Shown here: positions 24,092 through 32,606 of the stretch, piece by piece
How positions within the stretch are numbered: the first letter of the stretch is position 1
Layout of the letters: each line of letters starts with the position of its first letter
Source: Clostridiaceae bacterium
GTDB lineage: Bacteria > Bacillota > Clostridia > UBA1212 > DUPL01
Reading direction: 5' to 3'
Length of the DNA: 36,791 bases
NCBI GenBank assembly: GCA_012838385.1
Contig: DUPL01000134.1
Coordinates: forward strand, 1 to 36,791
Notes under the pieces: generated by a model
Seen by the model: only the letters and a program-made list of their open reading frames with translations
What the model was told of the DNA's origin: nothing
Databases searched by the model: none
Made by a program: the position numbers and the translations under genes

Positions 24092-25517
24092 TCTCAAAAT
24101 CGCCTCCTTCATATACGCTCATCTCGTCCTTGTCGTGGACATCCACCCTCTTGCGGATCTTGATGCTCTCTCTTGGTATATAGAGGCATACTTCCACGCC
24201 TATTGCCATCTTCCTGTCAGTGTGAACAAGAAAATCAGTATCGGAACATCTTACAATAACTTCATAGTCAAGCCCCTTGTCTTTTACATTGACAATCTCG
24301 CCGTTGATTGTTCCACCAGGCATTTCCGTCTCAAAATTCTTCTCCTTAATCTCTATATCCTGTGGGAGAATATATACGCTTACTGTCTCATCCTGCTCAA
24401 AACCGCTGGCATTACAGTCAAACATGCTGTCGACGATTTCCACTTTGTTATCCTCAACCATCCATCCCGTCATGATATTATAAGGGATTCTCATAATATG
24501 TATGTCATAGGGATCTATGCAGAGGCCGACCACGCTGCCAGGTTTTGAATATGCCGTGGTGTGAACTTTCCATTTGAATCCATTGGCTTCAACAGTGATT
24601 TCATAGTGGACACCTTTAAACAGAGTGCTCAAAACCTCTCCCTGCAGCATGCCTTTTTCAGGCTCCACAATCTTTATATCCTCAGGTCTTACTACCACGT
24701 CCACATCCTCGTCTTCTCCAAAACCCTTGTCCTCGCATTGAAATTCCTTGTTTGCAAACTCGCAAAGGTAGTCTCTTTTCATGACGCCGGAAAGAATGTT
24801 GCTTTCGCCAATAAACTGGGCAACAAATGCATTGCTAGGCTCATTGTATATGTCCGTGGGCTTTCCTATCTGCTGAATAACACCATGATTCATAACAATA
24901 ATGGTGTCGGACATTGTAAGAGCTTCTTCCTGATCATGGGTTACATATACAAAGGTTATTCCCGTCTTCTTTTGAAGGTTCTTAAGCTCATACTGCATTT
25001 CCTTGCGCAACTTGAGATCAAGAGCTCCAAGGGGTTCGTCCAGAAGAAGTACCTCAGGTTCATTTACAATTGCTCGTGCAATGGCAATTCTCTGCTGCTG
25101 TCCTCCGCTCAATGAATGGGGCATTCTTTTTTCAAAACCGGACAATTCAACCAGTTCCAATACTCTTGCGACATTTTCCTTTATATCCGTTTCCTTCATC
25201 TTCTTTATTCTCAGGCCGAAAGCAATGTTCTCATAGATATTCATGTGTGGAAACAAAGAATATTTTTGAAATACAGTATTAATAGGTCTTTTATGCGGAG
25301 GCACGTCAGTAATATCCACATTATTGAAGAATATGCGGCCTGAATCAGGTTGCTCGAATCCACCAATAATACGCAGGGTTGTTGTCTTGCCACAGCCCGA
25401 CGGACCAAGCAGAGTCAAAAACTCATTCTTCCTGATGTATAATGTCAAATCCTTTATAACTTCAGTATCTCCATAGCTCTTTGTAATGTTGTACAAGTCA
25501 ATTATATGTTCCGACAT
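24069..25517 (-). CDS. potA: Polyamine ABC transporter ATP-binding protein PotA with duplicated TOBE region
   Basis: A 482-residue protein, about 110 residues longer than usual PotA. The ATPase has Walker A GPSGCGKT at 38-45, signature LSGGQQQR at 136-143, Walker [12 protein letters not shown] and the switch His in YVTHDQEEA. The C-terminus has two similar TOBE-type segments. The first is at ~240-343 ([29 protein letters not shown]). The second is at ~355-456 ([24 protein letters not shown]). TOBE modules regulate or tune transport, and one repeat is normal. AAGGGGG precedes the ATG at 25517, 34 nt after the regulator gene. It energises PotBC. Confidence 0.95.
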   Translation of the reverse strand: MSEHIIDLYNITKSYGDTEVIKDLTLYIRKNEFLTLLGPSGCGKTTTLRIIGGFEQPDSGRIFFNNVDITDVPPHKRPINTVFQKYSLFPHMNIYENIAFGLRIKKMKETDIKENVARVLELVELSGFEKRMPHSLSGGQQQRIAIARAIVNEPEVLLLDEPLGALDLKLRKEMQYELKNLQKKTGITFVYVTHDQEEALTMSDTIIVMNHGVIQQIGKPTDIYNEPSNAFVAQFIGESNILSGVMKRDYLCEFANKEFQCEDKGFGEDEDVDVVVRPEDIKIVEPEKGMLQGEVLSTLFKGVHYEITVEANGFKWKVHTTAYSKPGSVVGLCIDPYDIHIMRIPYNIMTGWMVEDNKVEIVDSMFDCNASGFEQDETVSVYILPQDIEIKEKNFETEMPGGTINGEIVNVKDKGLDYEVIVRCSDTDFLVHTDRKMAIGVEVCLYIPRESIKIRKRVDVHDKDEMSVYEGGDFENDKEEQN

Positions 25518-25551
25518 CAAGATCCCCCTTATTCATCATATCATATATTCT

Positions 25552-26100
25552 CTAAAAGCTGGGAGGTGTAACTACCCATAGCACTTTTGCACTTTTTGTT
25601 GTGTTGTTCGCTATATAATGCCTGGAAAAAGGTAAAAAATAAAAGCTCTCGCCCTTCTTCACCTTGTATGCCTTATCACCAATATGTAGCATAACCGTTC
25701 CTTGCAAAACTATTCCAAACTCTTCCCCGTTGTGAGGCTCTTCTTCCGAGGACTTCCCACCAGGTTCCAGAGTAAGTATGATAGGCTCCATATCGTTCTT
25801 TTGACAGTTGGGCACTAGCCATGTTATTTTGTTTCCTTGGTCAAGATTCTCAGTTTCAAAATAGTCCTTTTTTGTGAAAACAATCTTTTCTTCGGTTGCT
25901 TCATTAAAAAAATCCCTTAAATTGGTCCCCAGACACTCAAGTATGTCTACCAGTGTTGCAATCGAAGGTGATGTCTGTTCACTTTCTATTTGAGAGATGA
26001 AACCTTTTGACAACTCGCTTCTGTTTGCCAGCTCTTCCTGTGTTAGCCCGTTCCTTATCCTGAGCTCCCTTATCTTTGCTCCAATTGCAAACCCTGACAT
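25552..26100 (-). CDS. XRE-family regulator with C-terminal cupin (PuuR-like)
   Basis: A 182-residue protein. Residues ~6-62 form an XRE helix-turn-helix (IRELRIRNGLTQEELANRSE, KGFISQIESEQTSPS). Residues ~105-180 form a cupin domain (ILTLEPGGKSSEEEPHNGEE, GESFYFLPFSRHYIANNT). This is the layout of PuuR and related polyamine-responsive regulators, which bind DNA as dimers and sense a small ligand through the cupin. AAGGAGGG precedes the ATG. It is the first gene of the pot operon, and its leader contains clustered inverted repeats after a near-consensus promoter, suggesting autoregulation of polyamine uptake. The polyamine ligand is inferred from context. Confidence 0.92.
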   Translation of the reverse strand: MSGFAIGAKIRELRIRNGLTQEELANRSELSKGFISQIESEQTSPSIATLVDILECLGTNLRDFFNEATEEKIVFTKKDYFETENLDQGNKITWLVPNCQKNDMEPIILTLEPGGKSSEEEPHNGEEFGIVLQGTVMLHIGDKAYKVKKGESFYFLPFSRHYIANNTTKSAKVLWVVTPPSF

Positions 26101-26132
26101 GGGAAATATCCCTCCTTTTCGTTTCTACGAGT

Positions 26133-26166
26133 TTTACTGATAGTAAACTTTAAGTTTACCTTTACT
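26133..26166. promoter_or_regulatory. Candidate operator cluster for the XRE-cupin regulator
   Basis: GTAAACTTTAAGTTTAC at 26143-26159 is a perfect palindrome with a one-base centre. It overlaps TTTACT-GAT-AGTAAA (26133-26147), and a further TTTACT lies at 26161-26166. The cluster is in the 5' untranslated leader, about 10-40 bases downstream of the predicted transcription start, where a bound dimer would block transcription. Confidence 0.6.
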
Positions 26167-26181
26167 AAACTCACGACGGAT

Positions 26182-26210
26182 ATTGTACTAACATTTTAGC
26201 CGCATGTCAA
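26182..26210 (-). promoter_or_regulatory. Near-consensus sigma-A promoter of the pot operon
   Basis: On the minus strand, a perfect TTGACA (26205-26210) is followed after 17 bases by TACAAT (26182-26187). The transcription start is expected near 26175, leaving a leader of about 75 nt that holds the palindromes. Confidence 0.85.
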
Positions 26211-26249
26211 CTGTTTTTTAAGATTTAACATTCTATATACAATTTATAT

Positions 26250-26278
26250 AAAAACAGCCTCCGGATCGCTCCGAAGGC
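26250..26278 (-). terminator. Rho-independent terminator after the URO-D-family gene
   Basis: On the minus strand, GCCTTCGGA pairs with TCCGGAGGC (one G-U) around a GCGA loop and is followed by TGTTTTT. It lies 24 bases after the stop codon at 26303. Confidence 0.9.
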
Positions 26279-26302
26279 ATTTAAAACAATATAAACCGAT
26301 AA

Positions 26303-27367
26303 CTAATTGTATGAACCAACTTCCTTTACAGTACTGATAATCCTTGAAAAATTCTCAAAACTCACGCTATTTGGAATTGAATGATCCGATGCGAAAATAT
26401 AACCTCCGTTTTCCTTCAACTTGGGAACTACCCTTTTAATCTCCTCAATGATTTTCTCAGAATCACTCCAAAGTACTGCATTAACTCCCCCATGCAGACT
26501 CAGCTTCTCGCCGTACGCCTTCTTTATCCTTAAGGGGTCCATTCCCGCCTTGACTTCCAGAGGGTTCAGTATATCCACCCCTATTTCCACAATATCGGGC
26601 AAAAAGTTCATTACATTGCCGCAGGAGTGCAAATGTGCAAATACACCCTTTTCATGTGCGTAATCCACAGCTCTCTTGTGAAAAGGCTTTAGGAGCTTTT
26701 CATAAAGATCCTTGGAAAAGAAAGTGGTGTTTTTGTATCCCATATCATCCGGCCAGTAGATGGAATCAAATTTAAAACCTCTATCCCAAACCATGTCAAA
26801 ATATTTGATGCAGCAGGTCAGATATGTATCAAAAATATCCATAACCCATTCAGGTTCCTCAAGCATTGCAACGAGGATGGTTTCAGTACCTGACATCCAT
26901 GAATGAGCTACATCAAAGCCAAACCAGAAATCCGCTTGAATAAAACTTCCGTTTTCTACCCATCTTGGGTAATTGGCTTCAAGATATGCAAAATCTACCT
27001 TCCCCTCATTTATGTCCAGCATTCTCTTTTTGGCATCCTGCCACGCAGCGGACGAGTTTACCTTGAAATCAATAAAGTCGGGGGTTGAATCCTCTTCCTT
27101 GAACTGCTTCAGGGTTACTCCCCAGCCAGTTGTGTAGATAACATATCTGTCGGTCTCTTCAACTAGCTTGGCAGGGTATCTGGGAGAAATGTCAACTCCA
27201 ATTCTTTCAACTTTGTCTATATTGAAGTAATCCCTGTAATCCACATTATCAGGCATTCCTTCCCTTATCCACCTTCTTATCGTTCCAGCCCAAGGTTGAT
27301 CCACAATAGGCACCCTGTCAGCTTCCTTGTGATTAAGTATGCGATACATCCTCTCTCTTGTGGTCAC
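26303..27367 (-). CDS. Uroporphyrinogen decarboxylase (URO-D)-family protein, probably a methyltransferase-like member
   Basis: About 354 residues. The start TTRERMYRILNHKEADRVPI is typical of the wider URO-D/MtaA/CmuA family rather than of HemE. FAHLHSCGNV contains the H-x-C zinc-type motif found in corrinoid/coenzyme M methyltransferase relatives. LHGGVNAVLWSDSE and GYIFASDHSIPNSVSFEN form the C-terminal barrel strands. Many such genes occur in sugar-utilisation clusters of clostridia with unknown roles, and none of the other heme genes is nearby. GGGAGG lies nine bases before a GTG at 27367, which I take as the start; a TTG at 27388 would lie upstream of that site. It follows the esterase gene by 51 nt. 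Confidence 0.85.
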   Translation of the reverse strand: MTTRERMYRILNHKEADRVPIVDQPWAGTIRRWIREGMPDNVDYRDYFNIDKVERIGVDISPRYPAKLVEETDRYVIYTTGWGVTLKQFKEEDSTPDFIDFKVNSSAAWQDAKKRMLDINEGKVDFAYLEANYPRWVENGSFIQADFWFGFDVAHSWMSGTETILVAMLEEPEWVMDIFDTYLTCCIKYFDMVWDRGFKFDSIYWPDDMGYKNTTFFSKDLYEKLLKPFHKRAVDYAHEKGVFAHLHSCGNVMNFLPDIVEIGVDILNPLEVKAGMDPLRIKKAYGEKLSLHGGVNAVLWSDSEKIIEEIKRVVPKLKENGGYIFASDHSIPNSVSFENFSRIISTVKEVGSYN

Positions 27368-27418
27368 TATGCACAACCTCCCATTCAAAAATGAAGCTCA
27401 GGTCAAACTGACCCGAGC

Positions 27419-28783
27419 CTATTCATCATAACTCAATTTAACAGGACCAAAGGCAGGAATCGAATATCCTTCCTCATCCGTAATGTTACACCTTGGATTC
27501 AATCCGTATCCATAGGCGATATGTACATCGTTCTGCAGTATAAAATCAATAGACATATTAACGCGCACAATAGCGGTTTCTTCAATCAAGGAGACATTGT
27601 AAATGAAGTCTCCCAGCTTTCTGCCTCCGGAAACCAGTTCAAAACCCATGGCACTCGGTTCTGCCTTCAATTTGCCGTGCAGATTGGAAAATGTGACTAC
27701 GATATCCGTCCACAAAGGCTCATGGCTGTTCATTTTCATCTTGATACTGTCAAGGCGGATGCCGGGCAGGCAGCTCTTTGCGTCATATCCATGTATCAAA
27801 CCGTACATGAGCTCCGCCGCATTTCTTCCAATAACCTTCTGAGAGTTGCTTGACACATGAATAGGATCAGAAAGCTCATAAGATATGGTATACACTGTAT
27901 CCAGCCCCTTGATCTTTTCATGCAGTGTCCTCTGCACTTCCCTTATCTTGGTCCAGCTTTTGTCGGCATTTTCATCTCCAACAGCTGCAAGTCTTGAAAT
28001 CTGTACCTGAACGAAAGGCAGATTCTCACCAAAGTCCCTTCTTACGCAGCTTACAAAGTTTATCATCTTCTCTTCAAAAACTTCCGAAAGCTCAGGAGAC
28101 GCATCGGAGCAGCCCTGGTACCAGAACATACCCTTTACCCTGGAACCATTATGAACAAACCTTCTATACATCGCGCCGTAAAGACTTTCATCTCCGCCCA
28201 GGTCCCTTCCTTCCGGCGACCACTGGTCCATGCTTGTTCCACCATGGGCACAGCAAATAACGCCCTGGGGAACCTGTTCGTAGTCATACATCTTCTGGGC
28301 AAAAAACAAACCAGGACCAACACATCTGACTCTGGGACCTGCTGGAGGCGGCACATCAGGAAGCAGTTTTCTATGTACCTTGTCCTTTGCATTCCATAAA
28401 TCATGCATACGTATTAATTCTGCCGCACCCCACTCATCATCCATGTAGAATGCCCGTATATGATCCTCCGCCTTCATTTTTATATCCTCGCTGGTGAGTT
28501 CACCAACACCTTCCATGTTGGACTGGCCACCCAAAAGCCATACATCTCCCACATAAATGTCCGTATAAGTCTTTCCGTCAATATTTACCGAGTACGGACC
28601 GCCGGTGGGAATGCCGCCTAAAATATATGCGCCATTATCAGCCTTATGCAAATCCAACTCTTTGAATAAGCCATCTTCCTTGAAATATTTTGCGTTTTTG
28701 ATCTCTTTTTCCGGGTAGATTATTATTTCCGCCACATTATGACGATTTCTCTGCATAACCATACCGGATACTATTCCAATCAT
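27419..28783 (-). CDS. SASA-family (sialate O-acetylesterase-like) carbohydrate esterase
   Basis: About 454 residues with no signal peptide. The nucleophile serine is S88 in LLGGQSNMEG, the SASA/SGNH block I. Later blocks are ICCAHGGTSMDQWSPEGRD, GMFWYQGCSDA and a C-terminal DPIHVSSNSQKVIGRNAAEL that supplies the catalytic Asp and His. The family removes O-acetyl groups from sialic acids or plant polysaccharides. The lack of a secretion signal suggests that it acts on imported oligosaccharides. AAAGGAG precedes the ATG at 28783; the longer frame to 28816 lacks support. It is followed by the URO-D-family gene in the same operon. Confidence 0.85.
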   Translation of the reverse strand: MIGIVSGMVMQRNRHNVAEIIIYPEKEIKNAKYFKEDGLFKELDLHKADNGAYILGGIPTGGPYSVNIDGKTYTDIYVGDVWLLGGQSNMEGVGELTSEDIKMKAEDHIRAFYMDDEWGAAELIRMHDLWNAKDKVHRKLLPDVPPPAGPRVRCVGPGLFFAQKMYDYEQVPQGVICCAHGGTSMDQWSPEGRDLGGDESLYGAMYRRFVHNGSRVKGMFWYQGCSDASPELSEVFEEKMINFVSCVRRDFGENLPFVQVQISRLAAVGDENADKSWTKIREVQRTLHEKIKGLDTVYTISYELSDPIHVSSNSQKVIGRNAAELMYGLIHGYDAKSCLPGIRLDSIKMKMNSHEPLWTDIVVTFSNLHGKLKAEPSAMGFELVSGGRKLGDFIYNVSLIEETAIVRVNMSIDFILQNDVHIAYGYGLNPRCNITDEEGYSIPAFGPVKLSYDE

Positions 28784-28817
28784 GATGTAATTCTCCTTTG
28801 CATTAAGATTCAGCAAT

Positions 28818-28847
28818 ATATTAACCCTAAAACAATTGGCTTGTCAA
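28818..28847 (-). promoter_or_regulatory. Candidate promoter of the esterase/URO-D operon
   Basis: On the minus strand, a perfect TTGACA (28842-28847) is followed after 18 bases by TAATAT (28818-28823), 35 bases before the esterase ATG. Confidence 0.55.
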
Positions 28848-28858
28848 CATAAAGATAA

Positions 28859-28887
28859 TTCAACAAATATATTTTTTATGATATAAT
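28859..28887 (+). promoter_or_regulatory. Candidate promoter of lplA
   Basis: A perfect TATAAT (28882-28887) follows a weak TTCAAC (28859-28864) by 17 bases. The ATG is 42 bases after the -10 box. It is back to back with the promoter of the esterase operon. Confidence 0.55.
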
Positions 28888-28928
28888 TGGAGATATTCGC
28901 AAATAAATATCAAGAAGGAATGAAACAT

Positions 28929-29930
28929 ATGGACTATAGAAATGTAAAAAAAAGACTTGTATTCTCTACATCAAACAACCCATGGTTCAATCTGGCTCTT
29001 GAGGAGTATCTTTTCAACACCATGGAAGACGACACAGTTATTATGTACTTGTGGCAGAATGAAAACACAGTAGTTATTGGAAAAACACAGAATGCATGGA
29101 AGGAATGCAGAACCGCCCTTCTTGAAGAGGAAGGCGGATACCTCGCAAGACGCAGCACAGGCGGCGGTGCGGTTTACCATGACCTCGGCAACATGTGTTA
29201 TACATTCATGGCGTCTTCCAATTTGTACGATCTTGAAAGGCAGCTCAAAGTGATTCTTGGTGCTGTTAGGGACCAAGGTATTGAAGCCCAGTTCACCGGT
29301 AGAAACGATATAACTTTAATGGATGGAAGAAAGTTCTCCGGTAATGCATTCAAGTTCATAAAGGACAAGGGACTCATGCACGGCACGTTGCTTCTCAATA
29401 CAGATTCGTCTGTAATGGCAAGATATCTGCAGGTGTCGAAAGCAAAAATGCAGGCAAAAGGAGTGGAATCAGTCCGTTCCAGGGTTGCAAACCTTATAGA
29501 ATTGAACCCCGATATTACTCCTGAAAAGATATCCGAATCATTAAAAAAGGAATTTTCAAAAGAGTACGGTTCTTGGGAAACCGAAGAAATATACGGCATG
29601 TATGACGATATCCCCGAGGAACTAAAGAAACTGTACGAGAAGTACTCATCATGGGAATTCAGATACGGTGAAACCCCTTCCTTTGACATGGCATTTGAAA
29701 ACAGGTTCACATGGGGTGGAATAGACATTAACTTGTCGGTTGAAAAAGGCGTTATAACGAAAGCGTATGTTTACTCTGATGCAATGGACACAGCTGTTGC
29801 AGAAACACTAGCGGATTTGCTTCCTGGAATCCCTCTTGACAGGGATGAGATACTTGATAAATTAAATGAAGCAGGTATAAATCTTACTGAACTTAAAGAT
29901 GTGAAAAACTGGCTTGCGGAAGTCCTTTAG
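28929..29930 (+). CDS. lplA: Lipoate--protein ligase A
   Basis: About 333 residues, matching LplA, which activates lipoate with ATP and transfers it to lysines of E2 or GcvH lipoyl domains in the cytoplasm. [13 protein letters not shown] is the family N-terminus. [12 protein letters not shown] (74-85) is the lipoyl-AMP binding loop, and K135 in GRKFSGNAF is the expected catalytic lysine. The C-terminal ~90 residues form the small accessory domain ([20 protein letters not shown]). AGAAGGAA lies eight bases before the ATG at 28929, and the longer frame from 28887 starts inside the promoter. The stop overlaps the convergent SEC-C gene by four bases. Confidence 0.94.
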   Translation: MDYRNVKKRLVFSTSNNPWFNLALEEYLFNTMEDDTVIMYLWQNENTVVIGKTQNAWKECRTALLEEEGGYLARRSTGGGAVYHDLGNMCYTFMASSNLYDLERQLKVILGAVRDQGIEAQFTGRNDITLMDGRKFSGNAFKFIKDKGLMHGTLLLNTDSSVMARYLQVSKAKMQAKGVESVRSRVANLIELNPDITPEKISESLKKEFSKEYGSWETEEIYGMYDDIPEELKKLYEKYSSWEFRYGETPSFDMAFENRFTWGGIDINLSVEKGVITKAYVYSDAMDTAVAETLADLLPGIPLDRDEILDKLNEAGINLTELKDVKNWLAEVL

Positions 29931-30433
29931 GACTTACCGCAACATTTTTTATACTTCTTTCCACTGCCGCAAGTACAGGGATCGTTTCTTCCAACAGTAT
30001 TTTCTCTTACTGCCTGTCCTTCCCTTCTGTACTCAAACAAAAGATCGCGTCTTTTTTCTTCATCGAAGATGCCTTCCCATTCAGGTAGATTGTAAAGCCA
30101 GTCAGCCTTTGCCTTGTGCATGTTCTTGTACAGCCTTGCCCAGTCAACAGTTGCACAAACCTCTGTTTCAGGTCCCAACTGCTCCGCATCAATGGAAGGG
30201 TCAACTGACTCAGCGATGCCGTCCATAAACGCAGCAAACTCGTAATCTTCCATTCCAAATTTCTCTGCAAGTTCGGAAACTATTCCCGATATCTCAGGAT
30301 TCTTTTCTCCGAGAATTCTTGCATATGCATTTTCCTCTTTTTTGTAATACCCTTTAATATACTCGTTTAGTGCATTACCTCTTAAATTTTGCAAATTATC
30401 TTTCCACTTTTCAAGCAAACTCAATTCAATCAC
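29927..30433 (-). CDS. SEC-C motif protein of unknown function
   Basis: A 168-residue protein. The C-terminal ~20 residues are a SEC-C zinc motif, [17 protein letters not shown], like the zinc-binding tail of SecA. The preceding ~145 residues are mostly helical and acidic and do not match a family I recognise. SEC-C tails often mediate binding to ribosomes or SecB-like partners. I use a GTG at 30433 that overlaps the methyltransferase stop by eight bases; the ribosome site is weak (AAGAAAG), so a start at a nearby TTG is possible. It is the last gene of the infC operon direction. Confidence 0.78.
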   Translation of the reverse strand: MIELSLLEKWKDNLQNLRGNALNEYIKGYYKKEENAYARILGEKNPEISGIVSELAEKFGMEDYEFAAFMDGIAESVDPSIDAEQLGPETEVCATVDWARLYKNMHKAKADWLYNLPEWEGIFDEEKRRDLLFEYRREGQAVRENTVGRNDPCTCGSGKKYKKCCGKS

Positions 30434-31226
30434 TCTTTCTTACAACTTCATATATCATAAGTGCGGCAGCTACCGACGCATTTAACGATTCCGCTCTTCC
30501 CGGCATGGGAATATATATCTTGTAATCGCAAACTGAAAGCATTTTATCGCTAACACCATTTGCCTCGTTTCCAATCACAATGCAGTTGTGATTTCCAAAC
30601 TCTGTTTCAAAAGAACTCAAGTCTCCCCTGGGATGAGCACAGTACAGTTTAAAACCTCTTTCTTTAAGTTTCACAGCAAAATCTTTTGTATCCTCATCCA
30701 GCATGACAATATCTATGCGAAAGATGGATCCCACTGTCGACCTGAGCACTTTCGAATTGTACACATCTACCGTACCTTTAGAACACACAACCGCATCAAA
30801 ACCCGCCGCATCTGCTGTTCTAATAATTGTACCCATGTTGCCCGGGTCCTGCAGATTTTCCAAAAGCACAATATTCCTCATATTGGATAAAGCACTTTTG
30901 TTAATAACTGGAATTTGAAAAACTCCCCCAATACCTTGAGGAGTTTTCGTATCACTCAACTGTGAAAACACCTTGTCATTTGCTATCAATAAAACTTGCT
31001 TCGCATCAATTCCTTGTGCGAAGCAAATATCCAAAAGTTCCACATATGAGTCTTGTTTTGTGTAGGATTCCGAAACCAGCAGCATTTGCGGTCTTTTACC
31101 TAACAGAATGCCTTCTGTTACGGCTCTGTGACCTTCGATGTAAAAGCAGTTGTGCTTTTCCCTGAATTTTCGCTTGCTCAGACTCCTTACAAATTTAATC
31201 TTCGTGTTTTGATCACTGGTAATCAT
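30426..31226 (-). CDS. TrmH/SpoU-family RNA 2'-O-methyltransferase
   Basis: A 266-residue SPOUT-fold enzyme with all three motifs: [18 protein letters not shown] (motif 1), [15 protein letters not shown] (motif 2) and [19 protein letters not shown] (motif 3), which form the knotted SAM site. The N-terminal ~95 residues are an L30e-like substrate-binding domain ([11 protein letters not shown]). The usual targets are riboses of tRNA or 23S rRNA; the exact site cannot be read. The ATG lies one base after the rplT stop with only a weak ribosome site, so it is probably translated by coupling from rplT. Confidence 0.93.
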   Translation of the reverse strand: MITSDQNTKIKFVRSLSKRKFREKHNCFYIEGHRAVTEGILLGKRPQMLLVSESYTKQDSYVELLDICFAQGIDAKQVLLIANDKVFSQLSDTKTPQGIGGVFQIPVINKSALSNMRNIVLLENLQDPGNMGTIIRTADAAGFDAVVCSKGTVDVYNSKVLRSTVGSIFRIDIVMLDEDTKDFAVKLKERGFKLYCAHPRGDLSSFETEFGNHNCIVIGNEANGVSDKMLSVCDYKIYIPMPGRAESLNASVAAALMIYEVVRKSD

Positions 31227-31227
31227 G

Positions 31228-31578
31228 TTACTTTGCTTTTACAGTCTCAACCAACTTTGCAAAAGCTTCCATATCATTTACAGCCATGTCAGCAAGAACT
31301 TTTCTGTTCAGGTGGATGTTTTTCTCCTTAAGTCCATGCATGAACTTGCTGTAGGACATGCCGTTCATTCTTGCAGCGGCATTGATTCTTGTAATCCAGA
31401 GTCTTCTGAAGTCTCTCTTCTTGCGTCTTCTATCTCTATATGCATAATTAGCAGATTTGATAACAGCCTGGTTTGCGGTTCTGAACACTTTGCTCTTTCT
31501 GCCAAAATAACCTTTTGCCAGCTTCAGGACTTTTTTACGTCTTGCTCTTGTTTGTACTGAATTCTTAACTCTTGCCAT
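31228..31578 (-). CDS. rplT: 50S ribosomal protein L20
   Basis: A 116-residue protein matching L20 ([59 protein letters not shown]). L20 binds 23S rRNA early in 50S assembly and, in Firmicutes, also binds the leader of its own operon to repress it. GGGAGG eight bases before the ATG at 31578 fixes the start, and a GTG two codons earlier is not needed. It lies 15 nt after rpmI. Confidence 0.99.
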   Translation of the reverse strand: MARVKNSVQTRARRKKVLKLAKGYFGRKSKVFRTANQAVIKSANYAYRDRRRKKRDFRRLWITRINAAARMNGMSYSKFMHGLKEKNIHLNRKVLADMAVNDMEAFAKLVETVKAK

Positions 31579-31593
31579 TTTCACATTCCTCCC

Positions 31594-31791
31594 TTACGAA
31601 TATGGAAGCAGTTTCTTAACAACTGCTGAATTTGATTTTGCTGCAAAAGTTGGCATCTTGTGTCTTTTCTTTGCACTCTTTGACTTACTTACCAGTCTGT
31701 GACGTCTATTCGCATGACTCATTTTTACTTTACCACCAGCAGAGATCTTGAATCTCTTCTTAGAAGAACTGTGGGTTTTCAATTTTGGCAT
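31594..31791 (-). CDS. rpmI: 50S ribosomal protein L35
   Basis: A 65-residue basic protein with the L35 sequence (MPKLKTHSSSKKRFKISAGG, HANRRHRLVSKSKSAKKR). It is part of the large ribosomal subunit. GGAGG seven bases before the ATG at 31791 fixes the start; the frame extends 24 bases further up without support. It is the middle gene of infC-rpmI-rplT. Confidence 0.98.
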   Translation of the reverse strand: MPKLKTHSSSKKRFKISAGGKVKMSHANRRHRLVSKSKSAKKRHKMPTFAAKSNSAVVKKLLPYS

Positions 31792-31849
31792 AATAATTCC
31801 TCCATATCGCTTCATAATATTATAATAACAACACTTGTTGGGTAATCTG

Positions 31850-32359
31850 CTATTTTGGATTGATGATAACAGACATGCGTCTTCCTTCGAGTTTTGGTTT
31901 CTTTTCCATAGTCCCTACTTCAGACACGCACTCAACAAAGCGGTTGATTAATTCGTGTCCTCTGTCTGTAAAATTCATTTCTCGTCCAACAAACCTAACG
32001 GTCAGCTTGACCTTGTCCTCACTCTTCAGGAACCGGATTGCTTGTTTGACCTTAACATTAAAATCATGTTCGCCTATGTCAAGACCAATTCTAACCTCTT
32101 TGACATTGACAATCTTTTGATTCTTTCTGACCTCTTTTTCCTTCTTGGCCAAATCGAACATATACTTTCCATAGTCCATTATCTTGCACACTGGCGGATT
32201 CGCATTCGGTGCAATTTTGACCAAATCCAGGTTTTTCTCATAGGCAATTTTCAGCGCTTCCTTCGAAGAAACAATTCCAAGGGCTTTTCCGGTCTCATCG
32301 ACAAGCCTAACTTCCCTGTCTCTGATTTCTTCGTTTATCATCAGTTCATTCTTGCTAAT
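31850..32359 (-). CDS. infC: Translation initiation factor IF-3 (AUU start codon)
   Basis: About 169 residues matching IF-3: NELMINEEIRDREVRLVDE at the N-terminus, VCKIMDYGKYMFDLAKKEKE, and the C-domain KEVRIGLDIGEHDF, LTVRFVGREMNFTDRG. IF-3 binds the 30S subunit and rejects non-AUG starts. The start is decided by the ribosome site. GGAGGTG ends seven bases before an ATT at 32359, while the first in-frame ATG is 18 bases further on and badly spaced. The rare AUU start is the known device by which IF-3 represses its own translation. An L20-type leader with an attenuator hairpin lies directly upstream. Confidence 0.96.
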   Translation of the reverse strand: MSKNELMINEEIRDREVRLVDETGKALGIVSSKEALKIAYEKNLDLVKIAPNANPPVCKIMDYGKYMFDLAKKEKEVRKNQKIVNVKEVRIGLDIGEHDFNVKVKQAIRFLKSEDKVKLTVRFVGREMNFTDRGHELINRFVECVSEVGTMEKKPKLEGRRMSVIINPK

Positions 32360-32372
32360 AGCAGACACCTCC

Positions 32373-32410
32373 AAAAAGATATAGCGGATTAGAATAAAGT
32401 CTAATCCGCT
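32373..32410 (-). terminator. Attenuator (intrinsic terminator) in the infC leader
   Basis: On the minus strand, AGCGGATTAG and CTAATCCGCT form a perfect 10-bp stem around an 8-base loop, followed by ATATC and five T. The T-run ends right at the infC ribosome site (GGAGGTG), so read-through must be controlled. Confidence 0.85.
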
Positions 32411-32508
32411 TGAACTCAAACAAAACAAGATACATTTAATATCCTTTGTCAGTAACCTGGGCTGCCAATGGCACCAAGGTGAGAAGCGGAAGACTTCTTC
32501 TTAAATCC
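32373..32508 (-). promoter_or_regulatory. L20 leader (ribosomal protein autoregulatory element)
   Basis: The transcript between the promoter and infC contains GCTTCTCACCTTGGTGCC, nested small hairpins (TGCC-ATT-GGCA) and the attenuator hairpin. Position, the infC-rpmI-rplT order and this layout match the Firmicutes L20 leader, in which excess L20 protein favours termination. I recognise the family by pattern only; a covariance search would settle the fit. Confidence 0.75.
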
Positions 32509-32514
32509 TTTAGT

Positions 32515-32543
32515 ATTCTATCATCAATATGCAATTGTGTCAA
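32515..32543 (-). promoter_or_regulatory. Sigma-A promoter of infC-rpmI-rplT
   Basis: On the minus strand, a perfect TTGACA (32538-32543) is followed after 17 bases by TAGAAT (32515-32520). The start of transcription is expected near 32508, giving a leader of about 150 nt. Confidence 0.85.
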
Positions 32544-32550
32544 ACACTTT

Positions 32551-32572
32551 TTTTGCATAAAATTATGCAAAA
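32551..32572. repeat. 22-bp palindrome in the infC / small helical protein intergenic region
   Basis: TTTTGCATAA (32551-32560) and TTATGCAAAA (32563-32572) are perfect inverted arms around AA. It lies just upstream of the infC -35 box and about 35-55 bases before the plus-strand gene at 32607, suggesting a protein-binding site for one of the two promoters. No T-run makes it a terminator. Confidence 0.6.
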
Positions 32573-32606
32573 TCATTCATACTATTAAAAAATCCCGGAG
32601 GAAATC

